A stretch of DNA of 64,000 nucleotides from Bacteroidales bacterium (GCA_029007435.1 JAQXHU010000079.1:1-64000), one strand, 5' to 3'. Numbered from the stretch's first letter, positions 17,675-26,937 are shown. The notes: generated by a model not told the origin, from the letters alone. Numbers and translations: made by a program.

Positions 17675-18499
17675 ATGAAAACATTGACAAAATTTGCAGC
17701 CATCGCATTGGCAATCAGCGCAATGGCAGCCTGCAGCAAGGACGACGCTCCTGAAAACACAGGGGGGGGTGACAACAAGGTGACTGAACGCCCGGAAAGC
17801 ATTTTGAAACCTTTGGCCGATGCCGGGTATGTACTGACGGAAGTCAGCGTGGATGACGGGCAACGTTATACTTTCGAATATGACGAAAACGACCAGTGTA
17901 TCAAGTTCAGCAACGGTAAGCTTGCATATACTTATGATTCTGCGGAAGGGGTGTTCAAGTCTGAAGATTCAAAACTCAGTCTGAACTCGTCAGGCTTTGC
18001 AGATGTTGGGCATGGTATGAAAAACCGTTCTTATTTCAATACTTGTTTGGCTATGGAAAATAATTATGACAAGTCAATGAGGTATCGGTGGAAAGACGAC
18101 GGAATCAATAATATAACTTCATTATACTATGCTGAAGACAGGGCTGTAATGGGTTCGTATTTATATTCATATATCAATCCACGAAAATCCAACAAGTACA
18201 AGATGTGGACTTATGCTACGTTTATGCCTTGTTTGCCTACCGGAGGTTACTATTTTGCGACGAGTTTCCTGGGATTTGCGGGACTGCTTGGCATAGGTTC
18301 GGAATATCTCCCTGATAATATGATATTTACAGAAACAAGAACCAACGACAAGGGAGAGTCCAGCATATATTCCAATGAATATACTTTCTCGTATGACATC
18401 TCAGAAGACGGCAGAATCCTGAAAGAAATCTGCGAGAGCAAGTATGGCACCAAATATACTGTCACCTACACCTACGGCCCGTCCAGCAAGAAGAAATAG
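17675..18499 (+). CDS. Predicted lipoprotein with a G8 tract after the lipobox
   Basis: A 274-residue lipoprotein of unknown function. The ATG at 17675 is chosen over a TTG 6 bases upstream. The signal peptide ends SAMAAC (Cys20), followed by an acidic linker KDDAPENTGGGDNK. The glycines are written as eight consecutive G (17762-17769), a likely slippage site. The mature part has repeated beta-hairpin sequence such as YTFEYDENDQCIKFSNG and YTYD, resembling the DUF4595-type lipoproteins of Bacteroidales; this is by eye only. Base composition is more AT-rich than its neighbours in 17950-18350. It stands alone between a repeat array and a strong terminator. Confidence 0.75.
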   Translation: MKTLTKFAAIALAISAMAACSKDDAPENTGGGDNKVTERPESILKPLADAGYVLTEVSVDDGQRYTFEYDENDQCIKFSNGKLAYTYDSAEGVFKSEDSKLSLNSSGFADVGHGMKNRSYFNTCLAMENNYDKSMRYRWKDDGINNITSLYYAEDRAVMGSYLYSYINPRKSNKYKMWTYATFMPCLPTGGYYFATSFLGFAGLLGIGSEYLPDNMIFTETRTNDKGESSIYSNEYTFSYDISEDGRILKEICESKYGTKYTVTYTYGPSSKKK

Positions 18500-18518
18500 T
18501 CAGGCATTGAAGACTTTG

Positions 18519-18555
18519 CGCCCGTCGCCAGCATAGCGGCGGGCGTATGCTTTTT
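18519..18555 (+). terminator. Rho-independent terminator
   Basis: CGCCCGTCGC and GCGGCGGGCG form a ten-base-pair GC-rich stem with a seven-base loop (18519-18545), followed by TATGCTTTTTG. It lies 20 bases after the lipoprotein stop codon. Confidence 0.85.
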
Positions 18556-18620
18556 GTGCCCGGACGAGATGAAGTCCGCTGCGCGGCCTTTTTCTCTTCT
18601 CCTTGCCGGAGGGGCCCTTG

Positions 18621-18742
18621 CATCATCCCGAAGCTGCGGCTGGCGCCGCCTTGGCTTCAATGTTATCAGGACATCCGCAAGCAAGCTTGCACGGCCTGAT
18701 AACATTGAAGCCCAGCGCTTTGCGCTGAGCTTCGTGATGATG
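18621..18742. repeat. 122-base nested palindrome beside tRNA-Ser
   Basis: The outer arms CATCATC..GAAGCT and AGCTTC..GATGATG enclose a perfect 18-base inverted repeat (18653-18670 with 18695-18712, GGCTTCAATGTTATCAGG). Smaller hairpins lie in the arms: CAGCGC-TTT-GCGCTG and GCAAGCAAGCTTGC. The right end abuts the 3' end of tRNA-Ser exactly. There is no T run, so it is not an ordinary terminator. It may be a REP-like or non-autonomous mobile element. No transposase is nearby. Confidence 0.7.
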
Positions 18743-18831
18743 CGGAGAGGACGAGATTCGAACTCGTGATACGCGTATTTGCGTATGACGGTTTAGCAAA
18801 CCGTTGGTTTCAGCCACTCACCCACCTCTCC
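18743..18831 (-). tRNA. tRNA-Ser (anticodon GCU)
   Basis: An 89-base class II tRNA. The acceptor GGAGAGG (18831 inwards) pairs with CCTCTCC, with discriminator G at 18743. The D-arm has GAGTGGCTGAAACC, the anticodon loop is TTGCTAA (anticodon GCT, reading AGC/AGU), the variable arm is long (ATACGCAAATACGCGTAT) and the T-loop is GAGTTCGAATCTC. CCA is not encoded. Confidence 0.97.
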
Positions 18832-18881
18832 GGAACCGTTTTCCGGCGGCAAGTATGATACCGATCCGCCAAATAGGATTG

Positions 18882-18912
18882 CAAATATAAAACGAATTTT
18901 CAACAATAGCAA
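18882..18912 (-). promoter_or_regulatory. Promoter of tRNA-Ser
   Basis: Reading the minus strand, TTG (18912-18910), 20 bases, then TATATTTG (18889-18882) fit the Bacteroidota promoter consensus. The tRNA 5' end is 51 bases downstream. Confidence 0.7.
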
Positions 18913-18929
18913 AAATTCGTGGCGAAATA

Positions 18930-19820
18930 TCACTTCTTCTTCACCGGTTCGAGATGAAGCATAATGTAAGTACCCTGGCCGAACTCCTCGCGGAGCCGCT
19001 GTTCAATATGAGCGGAATGAGCGTGCGCCTCCTCAAGAGTGGACTCACCAGGGAACCTGATATGCATCTCAATGGCTATCTTGTTGCCGAGTTTCCTTGT
19101 CCGGAGATTATGTATATCGCTGACCTCGTCCTCGGCAAGAGTAATCTCCCTGATCCTCGCCTCCGTTTCTGCCGGCAGACTTTTCTCCAGAAGTTCACCA
19201 AGCGATTCCCCAAGGAGCTTCGCGGCAGTGATAATGATGAACACGCTGACAACCACAGCCGCCACAGGGTCAAGCACTGTCCATTTGTCTCCAAGCAGGA
19301 TAGCTCCGCCGATACCCACAGCCGTGCCGACCGATGACAACGCATCGCTCCTGTGATGCCAGGCATTGGCTTCCACAGCGCTTGAATCCACCTCTTTGGC
19401 GACTTTGTGAGTGATTCTATATACAAATTCTTTCAGTGCGATGCTCACCAACGCCGCAGCAAGGGCGATTGCACCCGGGCTCTGGAGACTTCCTCCCCGA
19501 ATGACCGTCAGAATCTTGGCAATGCCGTCGTAGCCAATCATAAATCCCACTCCGGCCAATGCCAGCCCGATGGCAGTCGTCGCCAAAGTCTCATATTTTC
19601 CGTGGCCGTAATCGTGATCCTCGTCCGCCGGCTTCGTGCTGATCCTGACGAAAACAAGGACCACAAGGTCAGTCAGGAAATCACTCAGCGAGTGCACGGC
19701 ATCCGCAATCATCGCAGCCGAATTGCCAAGGACACCTGCAATGAACTTGAATGCAAGAAGAATCACATTCACGATGCCGCCAAGGATTGTCACCCGGTAT
19801 ATTTTCTGTTCTCTTTTCAT
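18930..19820 (-). CDS. Cation diffusion facilitator (CDF) metal transporter
   Basis: A 296-residue inner-membrane proton/metal antiporter that exports Zn, Fe or similar divalent ions. The ATG at 19820 is used; an upstream in-frame TTG is less likely. The first transmembrane segments carry AMIADAVHSLSDFLTDLVVL, whose H..D and D residues form the metal site. The matching set in the fifth segment is WHHRSDALSSVGTA. A DHDYGHGKYE loop follows the second segment. The C-terminal cytoplasmic domain (VSDIHNLRTRKLGNKIAIEMHIRFP) is the usual dimeric metal-sensing fold. It starts 9 bases after the S46 peptidase, so it is last in a three-gene operon. Confidence 0.94.
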   Translation of the reverse strand: MKREQKIYRVTILGGIVNVILLAFKFIAGVLGNSAAMIADAVHSLSDFLTDLVVLVFVRISTKPADEDHDYGHGKYETLATTAIGLALAGVGFMIGYDGIAKILTVIRGGSLQSPGAIALAAALVSIALKEFVYRITHKVAKEVDSSAVEANAWHHRSDALSSVGTAVGIGGAILLGDKWTVLDPVAAVVVSVFIIITAAKLLGESLGELLEKSLPAETEARIREITLAEDEVSDIHNLRTRKLGNKIAIEMHIRFPGESTLEEAHAHSAHIEQRLREEFGQGTYIMLHLEPVKKK

Positions 19821-19829
19821 ACGCAATTT

Positions 19830-21938
19830 CTATAATCCCAATTCCTCAACGATGCGGTGCATACCGGCATAACGGTCAAGAGTCCAGAGAATGTAGCGGA
19901 TATCCACACAGACACATTTATTGTAATCAGGGGTGTAATACAGGTCGCTTGCAAGAGACTCCTTGTTCCCGTCAAAGGCAAGACCAATCAGGCGGCCTTC
20001 AGCATCAAGCACAGGACTTCCAGAGTTCCCGCCAGTTATATCATTGTCGGTCAAGAAATTGACAGGCATCTTTCCGCACTTTCCGCACCATCTTCCCCAA
20101 GCTCTGTTATGAATCAGGTCCATAAACTTGTCCGAAGGTCTGTAGTCCCGGTTGGACGGGCAGTATTTCTCCTCAATTCCGGCGCTGGAGCTCTGCCAGG
20201 AGCAATCCACTCCGTCACGGGGCGAGAGAGTGCCCACCGTGCCATACGATATTCTCATCGTGGAGTTGGCATCCGGATACTGCGGAATGCGATGTTCAGC
20301 CCTCATCTCGTACAATGCATAGGTATATTCCTTCTGAAGCTCAAGGATTTTGGAGCGGTGCTCCTGATTGTTTTCCGACTTGTTGAACGCAAGAATGCCC
20401 ACATCCGTCAGCAACTTGCGCAGCCGGTCCTCCTCGAACTGGCTTTCTTCCGTGAACTTGGCCGCATTCTCCGGAGAGGTGACGTAGCTGCCCTCCCATA
20501 CATAATCGACCATTGAGTCGAAATCATTGCCGAAACGCTCCAGCAACTCTTTCTGGTAAGGCCCGAAAAATGACGGTTCGACATTGCTGAAATATTGTTC
20601 CACTGCATAGCGGAGCAATTCTTTCTCAACCCGGGGATCAGTCTCCTTCAGCCCCCGTTCAAGATGCTTTTTCATCGCATCGTAGCCAGACCTCGTGGAG
20701 TTCATCCGCATTATCGTGCGGCTTATGATGGTTCCGCGGAACATTGTCTCGCGGTAATATGCTTTGTTAATCTCCACATTCTCAGAGGCTTTATATCTTT
20801 CCCGGAGGTCGCTGAGCAGGTCCCCCCACTTCGCTTTCCTGCCGGGAGACGCCTCTATCCACGCCTGGAGTTCAGCCTCTTCAGCGGCCTTGGAACGTAT
20901 TGCCCCGAAACGCTTCAGGCAGGCCTCCTCGCCTTCCTGCATTTCCCCGACATTGCTCAGCCCGAAATAAATGTCCGAATATTTGAGCCAGATGTCAGGA
21001 TCGGAGTCCATCCACTTCTTCATTATAGCCATCTGTCTGATACGCAGCTTGTTGGCTATCGGCAACGCCACCCTTTCCTCATAGTCGGTCTCCATTGAGG
21101 AAGAATAGCGGTTTGTCCGGCCGGGATATCCGATGACCATCGTGAAATCGCCAGGCTTGTAGCCTTCAAGCGAGATCTCAAGTTTGCGTACCGGGCGGAG
21201 AGGGACATTCTCCGGGGAATAATCTGCAGGCGAGCCGTCAGGAGCGGTATAAATGCGGTACATTGCAAAATCGCATTTCTGCTGGGGCCATTCCCAGTTG
21301 TCCACATCGCCTCCGAAAGCCGCTACACTGACAGGAGGGGCAGCCACGAGGCGCAGATCAGTATATATCTGATAAAGAGCAATATAGTACTTCTCCCCGC
21401 TCCACATCGAGCTGAGGAAGGCCTCCAGTCCGGTATCCTCTGAATATTTCTTCTCCAGCACATAACTGAGCTTGCGCATTCCGAAAGGCTTGCCTTCCGA
21501 CTTGAGTTCCTCTTTCAGGACCTCAGTCTCAGCGGTGACATCAATAACCCGTTTCAGGAAGAACACCTCTTTGTCCGGAATCGGTTTCTCATCTTCCCGG
21601 AGTGCGGCCCAGTAACCTTCTTCCAGATAATTATGTTCCGGGGTACTCATCGAAAAGATATCACTGTATGCGCAATGATGGTTTGTTATCATCAGGCCTT
21701 CATCGGAGATGATGCTTCCCGTGCAGTAGAAGCCGAGCGATACAACCGCATCAGAAACCGTGCTGCCTGGAGCGTCCGCATTGTAAATCTCTCCGGCAGA
21801 CAGCCTCAATCCCCGCTCCTGCATTTTCTTTTCAAGAGCGGAGTTGATATCCTGAATCAGCCACATTCCCTCATCCGCCGATGCGGGGAGAATGGAGAAG
21901 ACAGAAAACAACAATATGGCGGATAAGTAGTTACGCAT
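19830..21938 (-). CDS. S46 family dipeptidyl-peptidase, DPP7-like
   Basis: A 702-residue periplasmic exopeptidase that releases dipeptides from oligopeptides, feeding the amino-acid metabolism of asaccharolytic or mixed feeders. A signal peptide ending PASA precedes the conserved DEGMWL. The catalytic His is in TNHHCAYSD (87-88) and the Ser in GGNSGSPVLD (about 637). After the Ser the sequence reads GLAFDGNKESLASD. A Gly at the FDGN position, instead of the Arg of DPP11, predicts preference for hydrophobic P1 residues (DPP7 type) and not Asp/Glu. The gene starts 2 bases after the upstream ferredoxin-domain protein. Confidence 0.94.
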   Translation of the reverse strand: MRNYLSAILLFSVFSILPASADEGMWLIQDINSALEKKMQERGLRLSAGEIYNADAPGSTVSDAVVSLGFYCTGSIISDEGLMITNHHCAYSDIFSMSTPEHNYLEEGYWAALREDEKPIPDKEVFFLKRVIDVTAETEVLKEELKSEGKPFGMRKLSYVLEKKYSEDTGLEAFLSSMWSGEKYYIALYQIYTDLRLVAAPPVSVAAFGGDVDNWEWPQQKCDFAMYRIYTAPDGSPADYSPENVPLRPVRKLEISLEGYKPGDFTMVIGYPGRTNRYSSSMETDYEERVALPIANKLRIRQMAIMKKWMDSDPDIWLKYSDIYFGLSNVGEMQEGEEACLKRFGAIRSKAAEEAELQAWIEASPGRKAKWGDLLSDLRERYKASENVEINKAYYRETMFRGTIISRTIMRMNSTRSGYDAMKKHLERGLKETDPRVEKELLRYAVEQYFSNVEPSFFGPYQKELLERFGNDFDSMVDYVWEGSYVTSPENAAKFTEESQFEEDRLRKLLTDVGILAFNKSENNQEHRSKILELQKEYTYALYEMRAEHRIPQYPDANSTMRISYGTVGTLSPRDGVDCSWQSSSAGIEEKYCPSNRDYRPSDKFMDLIHNRAWGRWCGKCGKMPVNFLTDNDITGGNSGSPVLDAEGRLIGLAFDGNKESLASDLYYTPDYNKCVCVDIRYILWTLDRYAGMHRIVEELGL

Positions 21939-21940
21939 TT

Positions 21941-23989
21941 CTATTCATTTGACAAATCGTACTCAAGCGCAGAGCCTTCAAACGGAACCACATTGCCCTG
22001 GACACTGAACTTGAACCTGGCGTCTTCCTCACGGACATCGTCAGCCTTGTAAGTGATAGTCCATTTCTCCATATTGATAAGCTCCCAGATTTTTTCGGCA
22101 GTCATCGGAGAGGCGAAACGTATCATTATGGCCGGCGTGAGGTTCTTGTCCAGATTGGTGTAAATGCCGATAATGCCATCGTGACGTGAAAGGTGATTGG
22201 ACAGGAACGGCATATTTCTCAACACGATAGGCTTCTCGTAGTTGGCATCCGGAATTTCATATACGAACTGCGGACTGCCGGCGAACTCGTCCAGGCGTTT
22301 CTTGAACTGCGCCTTGAACGGCGTGAAGAATCTGCGGATGAACTTCTCTGTTGGCATATAGCTCTCGCCATTCTCAAGCGCTACAAACTTGTAGTTCACC
22401 GGGGTAAGCTTCGTTCCGCCCCCGTGGACAGGCATCTCAAGCTCTTTCTTGTTGACAACCTGCTTGAACCAGTCTTTGTCCAGGTTCTCCGACGGGTCCA
22501 TATACACCCTAACGACAAGCGGACAGGCGAACTCCGACTCCAGCCCATATATCTTCTTGTCTGTCAGCCTCATCTGCAGGCCGAGATAATTCAGGTCGAG
22601 TTTGTCGTACATATTCTCGGTGCGTATTGTCACCACCTTGACACTGTCAACTGTCTGCACATCAGGAGTATTGACCCTGAATTTGGATGGAGTGAAAACG
22701 CTTTCCTGAATCTTTTCCGGAGTCGTCACTGCCGGGTCATAAGTTATCACGACCCTGTGATGGGCCACAAATGTCTTGACTCCGTGGACACCAGGGATTT
22801 TTTCGAGTTTCGCCTTGAAAGCCATAGAGCTGCCGTAGCACTTCACGGAGCGGAGATTCTCCATCTCCATCGTCTTGAGCGTTGACGGGTCAACAAGCTG
22901 ATTCACAGTGCCGTCCTTCAGAGTTTCCTCTACGCCCCAGGTCACATTGATGGTCGGAAGTTCGACCTTGTTGCCGAAATGTATTCCCAAAGCCACTAAA
23001 ACCACCGCCAGCAACGCAGGCAGCACTTTCATAAAACAGCTTGGCTTCTGCTTCTTGCAAATGCCTGTGTAAACGGCTTTTGTAGGGCAGGATGCGGTAC
23101 ACTCGCCGCACAATGTACAATCCACCGCTCTCAGGGGACCGCCTTGAGCCCTTGCCACGTCGATGCCGAAAGGACAGGCCGTCGTGCAATGTCCGCAATG
23201 GATGCACTTCTCGCTGTTTTTCATTATATGTACAACCTGGAAGCGCGGACGGCCGCATAATATCTCAAGCAGATATCCGGCAAGGCTGAACAATCCGAGC
23301 AGAACCCACCAAGGGATATTGACCCCGATGAGTCCGAGCACATAATACAATGCGAACAAAACTACAATCCATACCCAGAACTTGAGCGAGTTCGAGATTG
23401 CGCCGAGAGGGCATAAATATTTGCACCAGAATGATTTCATCAGGAATCCGCAAACAATCACAATGAGGACCGTTATGATGGACATCCAAAGGGTTATCTC
23501 GCCTTTGAAACCTGTGGCGACAGCGTAATACGGATCAAGATTCTTGCAGAACAGCTCACTCGCAGTGGCCGTCATATAGAAGACCCAGAAAAGAATCACA
23601 TACTTGACGATTCTCAGAAGCACATCGGCGACGGAGCCGTTCTGGATTTCAATTCCTTTGATTCCAATTGTCCTGCGAAGTTTTGCAAGCAGGTCCTGGA
23701 CTGTGCCGAGAGGGCAGACATAGCCGCAGAAAAGTTTGCTGAAAAGCACGACTGCAGCGGCAAGGACAATTCCCATCATTATCTGCATTGTGGTCATACT
23801 GCAAGGCAATGAGCCATTTACGAGATAAGTGACAAGGGCCTGAAGTCCGCCCATAGGGCAATGGGCCTCAGGATTGGCAGGCTCGTCCCCGGAAATCACT
23901 CCCGTGAGGAAAAGCACCAGGGCCGCAAGCACTCCCCATTGGAGCAAGTACTTGGGCCAGTTCGTCAAGATTGTCGATTTCTTTGCCAT
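21941..23989 (-). CDS. NapH/NosR-like membrane ferredoxin with C-terminal HMA-like domain
   Basis: A 682-residue membrane Fe-S protein of unknown role. The N-terminal third has five or six membrane helices with two cysteine motifs of the NapH/NosR type, CGYVCPLG (about 90) and CKYLCPLGAISN (about 193). Two 4Fe-4S ferredoxin motifs follow, CIHCGHCTTACP (about 262) and CTLCGECTASCP (about 289). After a further helix there is a periplasmic part whose first section resembles a heavy-metal-associated fold (GVHGVKTFVAHHRVVITYDP) but lacks the CxxC pair. The likely job is electron transfer across the membrane; the acceptor is unknown. It is first in the operon with the S46 peptidase and CDF exporter. 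The ATG at 23989 is used over a TTG 6 bases upstream. Confidence 0.82.
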   Translation of the reverse strand: MAKKSTILTNWPKYLLQWGVLAALVLFLTGVISGDEPANPEAHCPMGGLQALVTYLVNGSLPCSMTTMQIMMGIVLAAAVVLFSKLFCGYVCPLGTVQDLLAKLRRTIGIKGIEIQNGSVADVLLRIVKYVILFWVFYMTATASELFCKNLDPYYAVATGFKGEITLWMSIITVLIVIVCGFLMKSFWCKYLCPLGAISNSLKFWVWIVVLFALYYVLGLIGVNIPWWVLLGLFSLAGYLLEILCGRPRFQVVHIMKNSEKCIHCGHCTTACPFGIDVARAQGGPLRAVDCTLCGECTASCPTKAVYTGICKKQKPSCFMKVLPALLAVVLVALGIHFGNKVELPTINVTWGVEETLKDGTVNQLVDPSTLKTMEMENLRSVKCYGSSMAFKAKLEKIPGVHGVKTFVAHHRVVITYDPAVTTPEKIQESVFTPSKFRVNTPDVQTVDSVKVVTIRTENMYDKLDLNYLGLQMRLTDKKIYGLESEFACPLVVRVYMDPSENLDKDWFKQVVNKKELEMPVHGGGTKLTPVNYKFVALENGESYMPTEKFIRRFFTPFKAQFKKRLDEFAGSPQFVYEIPDANYEKPIVLRNMPFLSNHLSRHDGIIGIYTNLDKNLTPAIMIRFASPMTAEKIWELINMEKWTITYKADDVREEDARFKFSVQGNVVPFEGSALEYDLSNE

Positions 23990-24056
23990 AATCAATTCTT
24001 TTGTTCCAATTTCACAATATTAGGAAATTTTTCCGAATAATCAGACAACAGATATT

Positions 24057-24101
24057 AAAAACGCCACCGGAGCAATCCTATTGAGCATCCAATGGCGTTT
24101 T
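24057..24101 (-). terminator. Terminator downstream of aspS
   Basis: On the minus strand AAAACGCCA (24101-24093) pairs with TGGCGTTTT (24066-24058) around a 26-base partly paired loop, followed by T residues and an AT-rich stretch. It lies 28 bases after the aspS stop. Because both flanks are A/T runs it could also work in the other direction. Confidence 0.72.
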
Positions 24102-24128
24102 CGACCATATTCCAGGTGTCCGGAGCAG

Positions 24129-25910
24129 CTACTCCTCTATTTTCCTGACATCAATATTCAGTTCATCAAGCTGGGCCTGGTCAATCTGCGAAGGAGAATC
24201 AATCATCACGTCGCGGCCCTTGTTGTTCTTAGGGAATGCGATATAATCCCTGATGGAGTCGCATCCTCCGAACAGGGCGCAGACACGGTCAAAGCCGAAA
24301 GCAAGTCCTCCGTGTGGCGGAGCGCCGAACTTGAACGCATTGATAATGAAGCCGAACTTGTAGGCGGCCTCCTCCTTGCTGATTCCGAGGACTTCGAACA
24401 TTCTCTCCTGCATAGCGGCCTCGTGAATTCGTATTGAGCCACCGCCGAGTTCCGTGCCGTTGAGGACGAAGTCGTAGGCGTTGGCGCACACTTTCTCAAG
24501 GTCTTCTTTCCTGTCGCTGTAGAACAGGTCAAGATGTTCGGGCTTCGGCGCCGTGAACGGATGGTGCATTGCATAGAAACGCTGTGTCTCGTCATCCCAT
24601 TCAAGCAGCGGGAAGTCCACAACCCACAGCGGGGCGAACACCTTCGGATCCCTGAGTCCGAGACGGTTGCCCAGCTCGATACGGAGGACGCCGAGCATAT
24701 TCTGGGCTTTTCTTCTCGGGCCGCACATCACCAGGACAAGGTCACCGGCAACAGCTCCGGATGCTTCCGCCATAGCCTTTACCTGGTCTGGCGTGAAGAA
24801 TTTGTCAACCGAAGACTTGAGAGTGCCGTCCGCATTGTACTTGATGTAAACGAGGCCTTTGGCACCCACCTGAGGGCGTTTCACCCATTCTGTGAGCTCG
24901 TCAATCTGCTTGCGGGTATAGTCCGCCGCGCCGCTTACGGCAATGGCGCCAACATATTCCACTGAGTCAAACACTGAGAATCCATACCCCTGGGCAAGGG
25001 ATGTGATGTCGTGTATTGTCATCCCGAAACGTACATCAGGCTTGTCGCTGCCATACTTGTCCATTGCGTCAGCCCATTTCATTCGAGGAAGCGGATTTGG
25101 GACATCCACTCCAAGCACATTCTTGAACAGGTCGCGCATCATTTCCTCAAAGGTTCCGAGCACGTCCTCCTGCTCCACGAATGACATCTCACAGTCAATC
25201 TGGGTGAACTCAGGCTGGCGGTCAGCGCGGAGGTCCTCGTCACGGAAGCAGCGCACAATCTGGAAATACCTGTCATAACCGGCCACCATAAGCAGCTGCT
25301 TGAATGTCTGGGGAGACTGGGGCAATGCGTAGAACTCTCCCGGATTCATCCTGGAAGGCACGACGAAGTCCCTCGCTCCCTCCGGAGTGGATTTGATGAG
25401 ATATGGGGTCTCAATCTCCATAAACCCTTTGCTGTCAAGAAAGTTGCGCACTTCGTGAGCTATCTTGTGACGAAGCGTCAGGGCGTTCTTCAAAGGATTT
25501 CTCCTCAGGTCGAGATACCTGTACCTGGCACGGATATCCTCTCCTCCGTCGCTCTCGTCTTCGATAGTGAAAGGCGGTGTGACTGAAGCATTGAGGACAT
25601 TGATTGAGCTGAGTCTTATCTCAATGTCACCGGTGTCCATTTTCGGATTCTTGCTCTGGCGCTCCACCACTTCTCCCTCAACCTGGATAACGAATTCACG
25701 GCCAAGGGAATTGGCTGTATTCACAAGCTCCTCCGGAGCGTCCGCCTCAACAACGAGCTGGGTGATTCCATAACGGTCACGGAGATCGATGAAGGTCATT
25801 CCGCCGAGTTTCCTGGATTTCTGCACCCAGCCTGACAGAATCACCTTTTTGCCCACATCGGAGATGCGGAGCTCTCCGCAGGTGTCAGTTCTGTAAAATG
25901 TGTTGAACAT
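24129..25910 (-). CDS. aspS: Aspartate--tRNA ligase
   Basis: A class IIb aminoacyl-tRNA synthetase of 593 residues, full length for bacterial AspRS. The N-terminal anticodon-binding OB fold has [26 protein letters not shown] (shortened here to its start and end). Class II motif 2 is [22 protein letters not shown] and motif 3 is [15 protein letters not shown]. The bacterial GAD insertion domain lies between (about 290-420). It is a single-gene unit, divergent from ksgA, with its own terminator. Confidence 0.98.
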   Translation of the reverse strand: MFNTFYRTDTCGELRISDVGKKVILSGWVQKSRKLGGMTFIDLRDRYGITQLVVEADAPEELVNTANSLGREFVIQVEGEVVERQSKNPKMDTGDIEIRLSSINVLNASVTPPFTIEDESDGGEDIRARYRYLDLRRNPLKNALTLRHKIAHEVRNFLDSKGFMEIETPYLIKSTPEGARDFVVPSRMNPGEFYALPQSPQTFKQLLMVAGYDRYFQIVRCFRDEDLRADRQPEFTQIDCEMSFVEQEDVLGTFEEMMRDLFKNVLGVDVPNPLPRMKWADAMDKYGSDKPDVRFGMTIHDITSLAQGYGFSVFDSVEYVGAIAVSGAADYTRKQIDELTEWVKRPQVGAKGLVYIKYNADGTLKSSVDKFFTPDQVKAMAEASGAVAGDLVLVMCGPRRKAQNMLGVLRIELGNRLGLRDPKVFAPLWVVDFPLLEWDDETQRFYAMHHPFTAPKPEHLDLFYSDRKEDLEKVCANAYDFVLNGTELGGGSIRIHEAAMQERMFEVLGISKEEAAYKFGFIINAFKFGAPPHGGLAFGFDRVCALFGGCDSIRDYIAFPKNNKGRDVMIDSPSQIDQAQLDELNIDVRKIEE

Positions 25911-25945
25911 AATATCGTAAATAAATTATTTCCTGAACAAACACG

Positions 25946-25953
25946 CAAATTTA
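25946..25953 (-). promoter_or_regulatory. -7 element for aspS
   Basis: TAAATTTG on the minus strand fits TAxxTTTG and lies 36 bases before the aspS ATG. I see no TTG at the expected distance. Confidence 0.5.
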
Positions 25954-25984
25954 GCAATTTCCCGTTAACTTGGATAATTTTTGC

Positions 25985-25992
25985 TATCTTTG
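25985..25992 (+). promoter_or_regulatory. -7 element for ksgA
   Basis: TATCTTTG fits TAxxTTTG exactly and is 23 bases before the ksgA ATG. The -33 region is poor. The aspS and ksgA elements are back to back within 50 bases. Confidence 0.55.
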
Positions 25993-26015
25993 AAACCCTC
26001 AACAAGCAAGAATAT

Positions 26016-26822
26016 ATGGAAGTACGGGCAAAAAAGGCTCTCGGGCAGCATTTTCTGACTGACCAGAGTATCGCCAGGTCAATAGTGGCGGCGCTGGAGC
26101 TGCCGGAAGAAATGAAGTCAAGTGTGCTGGAGATAGGACCGGGTATGGGTGTCCTGTCTCAATACCTTCTGGCCCGACCTGAAGTTGATTTGAGAATGAT
26201 TGAGATTGACAATGAGTCCGTTGACTATCTCACCCGCCATTTTCCATCGGCAGCCGGGAAGGTGATTTACGGGGATTTCCTGAAACTCGGCCTGGATTCT
26301 CTGTTCCCGGAGAGTTTCAATGTGATAGGCAATTTCCCCTACAATATCTCCTCCCAGATTTTCTTCCGGATACTCGATTTCAAGGAGCGGATTCCGCAGG
26401 TGGTATGTATGATTCAGAAAGAGGTGGCCGAGCGCATCGCCGAGAAACCGGGCAGCAAGACATACGGCATACTTTCCGTATTGCTCCAGGCCTGGTATGA
26501 CATTGAGTATCTGTTCACTGTGGGCTCGGGAGCATTCGCCCCGCCACCGAAAGTGCAGTCCGCCGTCATCCGGCTGAAAAGGAATTCGAGGACTTCTTTG
26601 GGATGTGATGAGGCAATGTTCAAAAACATTGTCAAGACATCTTTCGGCCAGCGGCGAAAGACATTGCGGAACTCATTGAAGCCATTGGTTGCGGCAAAGG
26701 CGTCCAGAGAGGGCTGGGATGCGGACAGGATTGCGGAATTCACAGCATCCCCGGTATTCGAACTGCGCCCGGAACGGCTCGGCGTCGAGGACTTCATCTC
26801 CCTGACCCGCCAGATTCAATAG
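26016..26822 (+). CDS. rsmA: 16S rRNA (adenine 1518/1519-N6)-dimethyltransferase
   Basis: RsmA (KsgA), 268 residues, dimethylates two adjacent adenines in the 3' hairpin of 16S rRNA during small-subunit assembly. The start VRAKKALGQHFLTDQSIAR is the family signature, followed by the SAM motif VLEIGPGMGVLSQYL, the acidic MIEIDNES and the catalytic NFPYN (motif IV). The C-terminal FGQRRKTLRNSLK matches the usual FxxRRKTLRN. It is a single gene; the 130 bases after it hold only a weak hairpin (ACGGC/GCCGT near 26875) and the promoter region of the next operon. Confidence 0.98.
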   Translation: MEVRAKKALGQHFLTDQSIARSIVAALELPEEMKSSVLEIGPGMGVLSQYLLARPEVDLRMIEIDNESVDYLTRHFPSAAGKVIYGDFLKLGLDSLFPESFNVIGNFPYNISSQIFFRILDFKERIPQVVCMIQKEVAERIAEKPGSKTYGILSVLLQAWYDIEYLFTVGSGAFAPPPKVQSAVIRLKRNSRTSLGCDEAMFKNIVKTSFGQRRKTLRNSLKPLVAAKASREGWDADRIAEFTASPVFELRPERLGVEDFISLTRQIQ

Positions 26823-26929
26823 GGCTCAAAGACTGTCTCCAGGCTGGGATTGTGAACATAATTGACAAGTTACACGGCGTTGTTGATGCCGTTAAGATGC
26901 CAATTAATACTATATTAAAAGTGTCAAGT

Positions 26930-26937
26930 TAGCTTTG
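26930..26937 (+). promoter_or_regulatory. -7 element for the GH99/71-GH92 operon
   Basis: TAGCTTTG fits TAxxTTTG, 17 bases before the ATG at 26955. The upstream region is AT-rich with no clear TTG at 18-20 bases, as is common for regulated promoters. Confidence 0.45.

Noticed and set aside
18554..18817. Open frames through the palindrome and tRNA-Ser on both strands
   Set aside because: They arise from the inverted repeat and the tRNA; no domain, no start signal.
18743..18831. Integrated genomic island at tRNA-Ser
   Set aside because: No integrase, no repeated tRNA end and ordinary genes on both sides; only the small palindrome abuts it.
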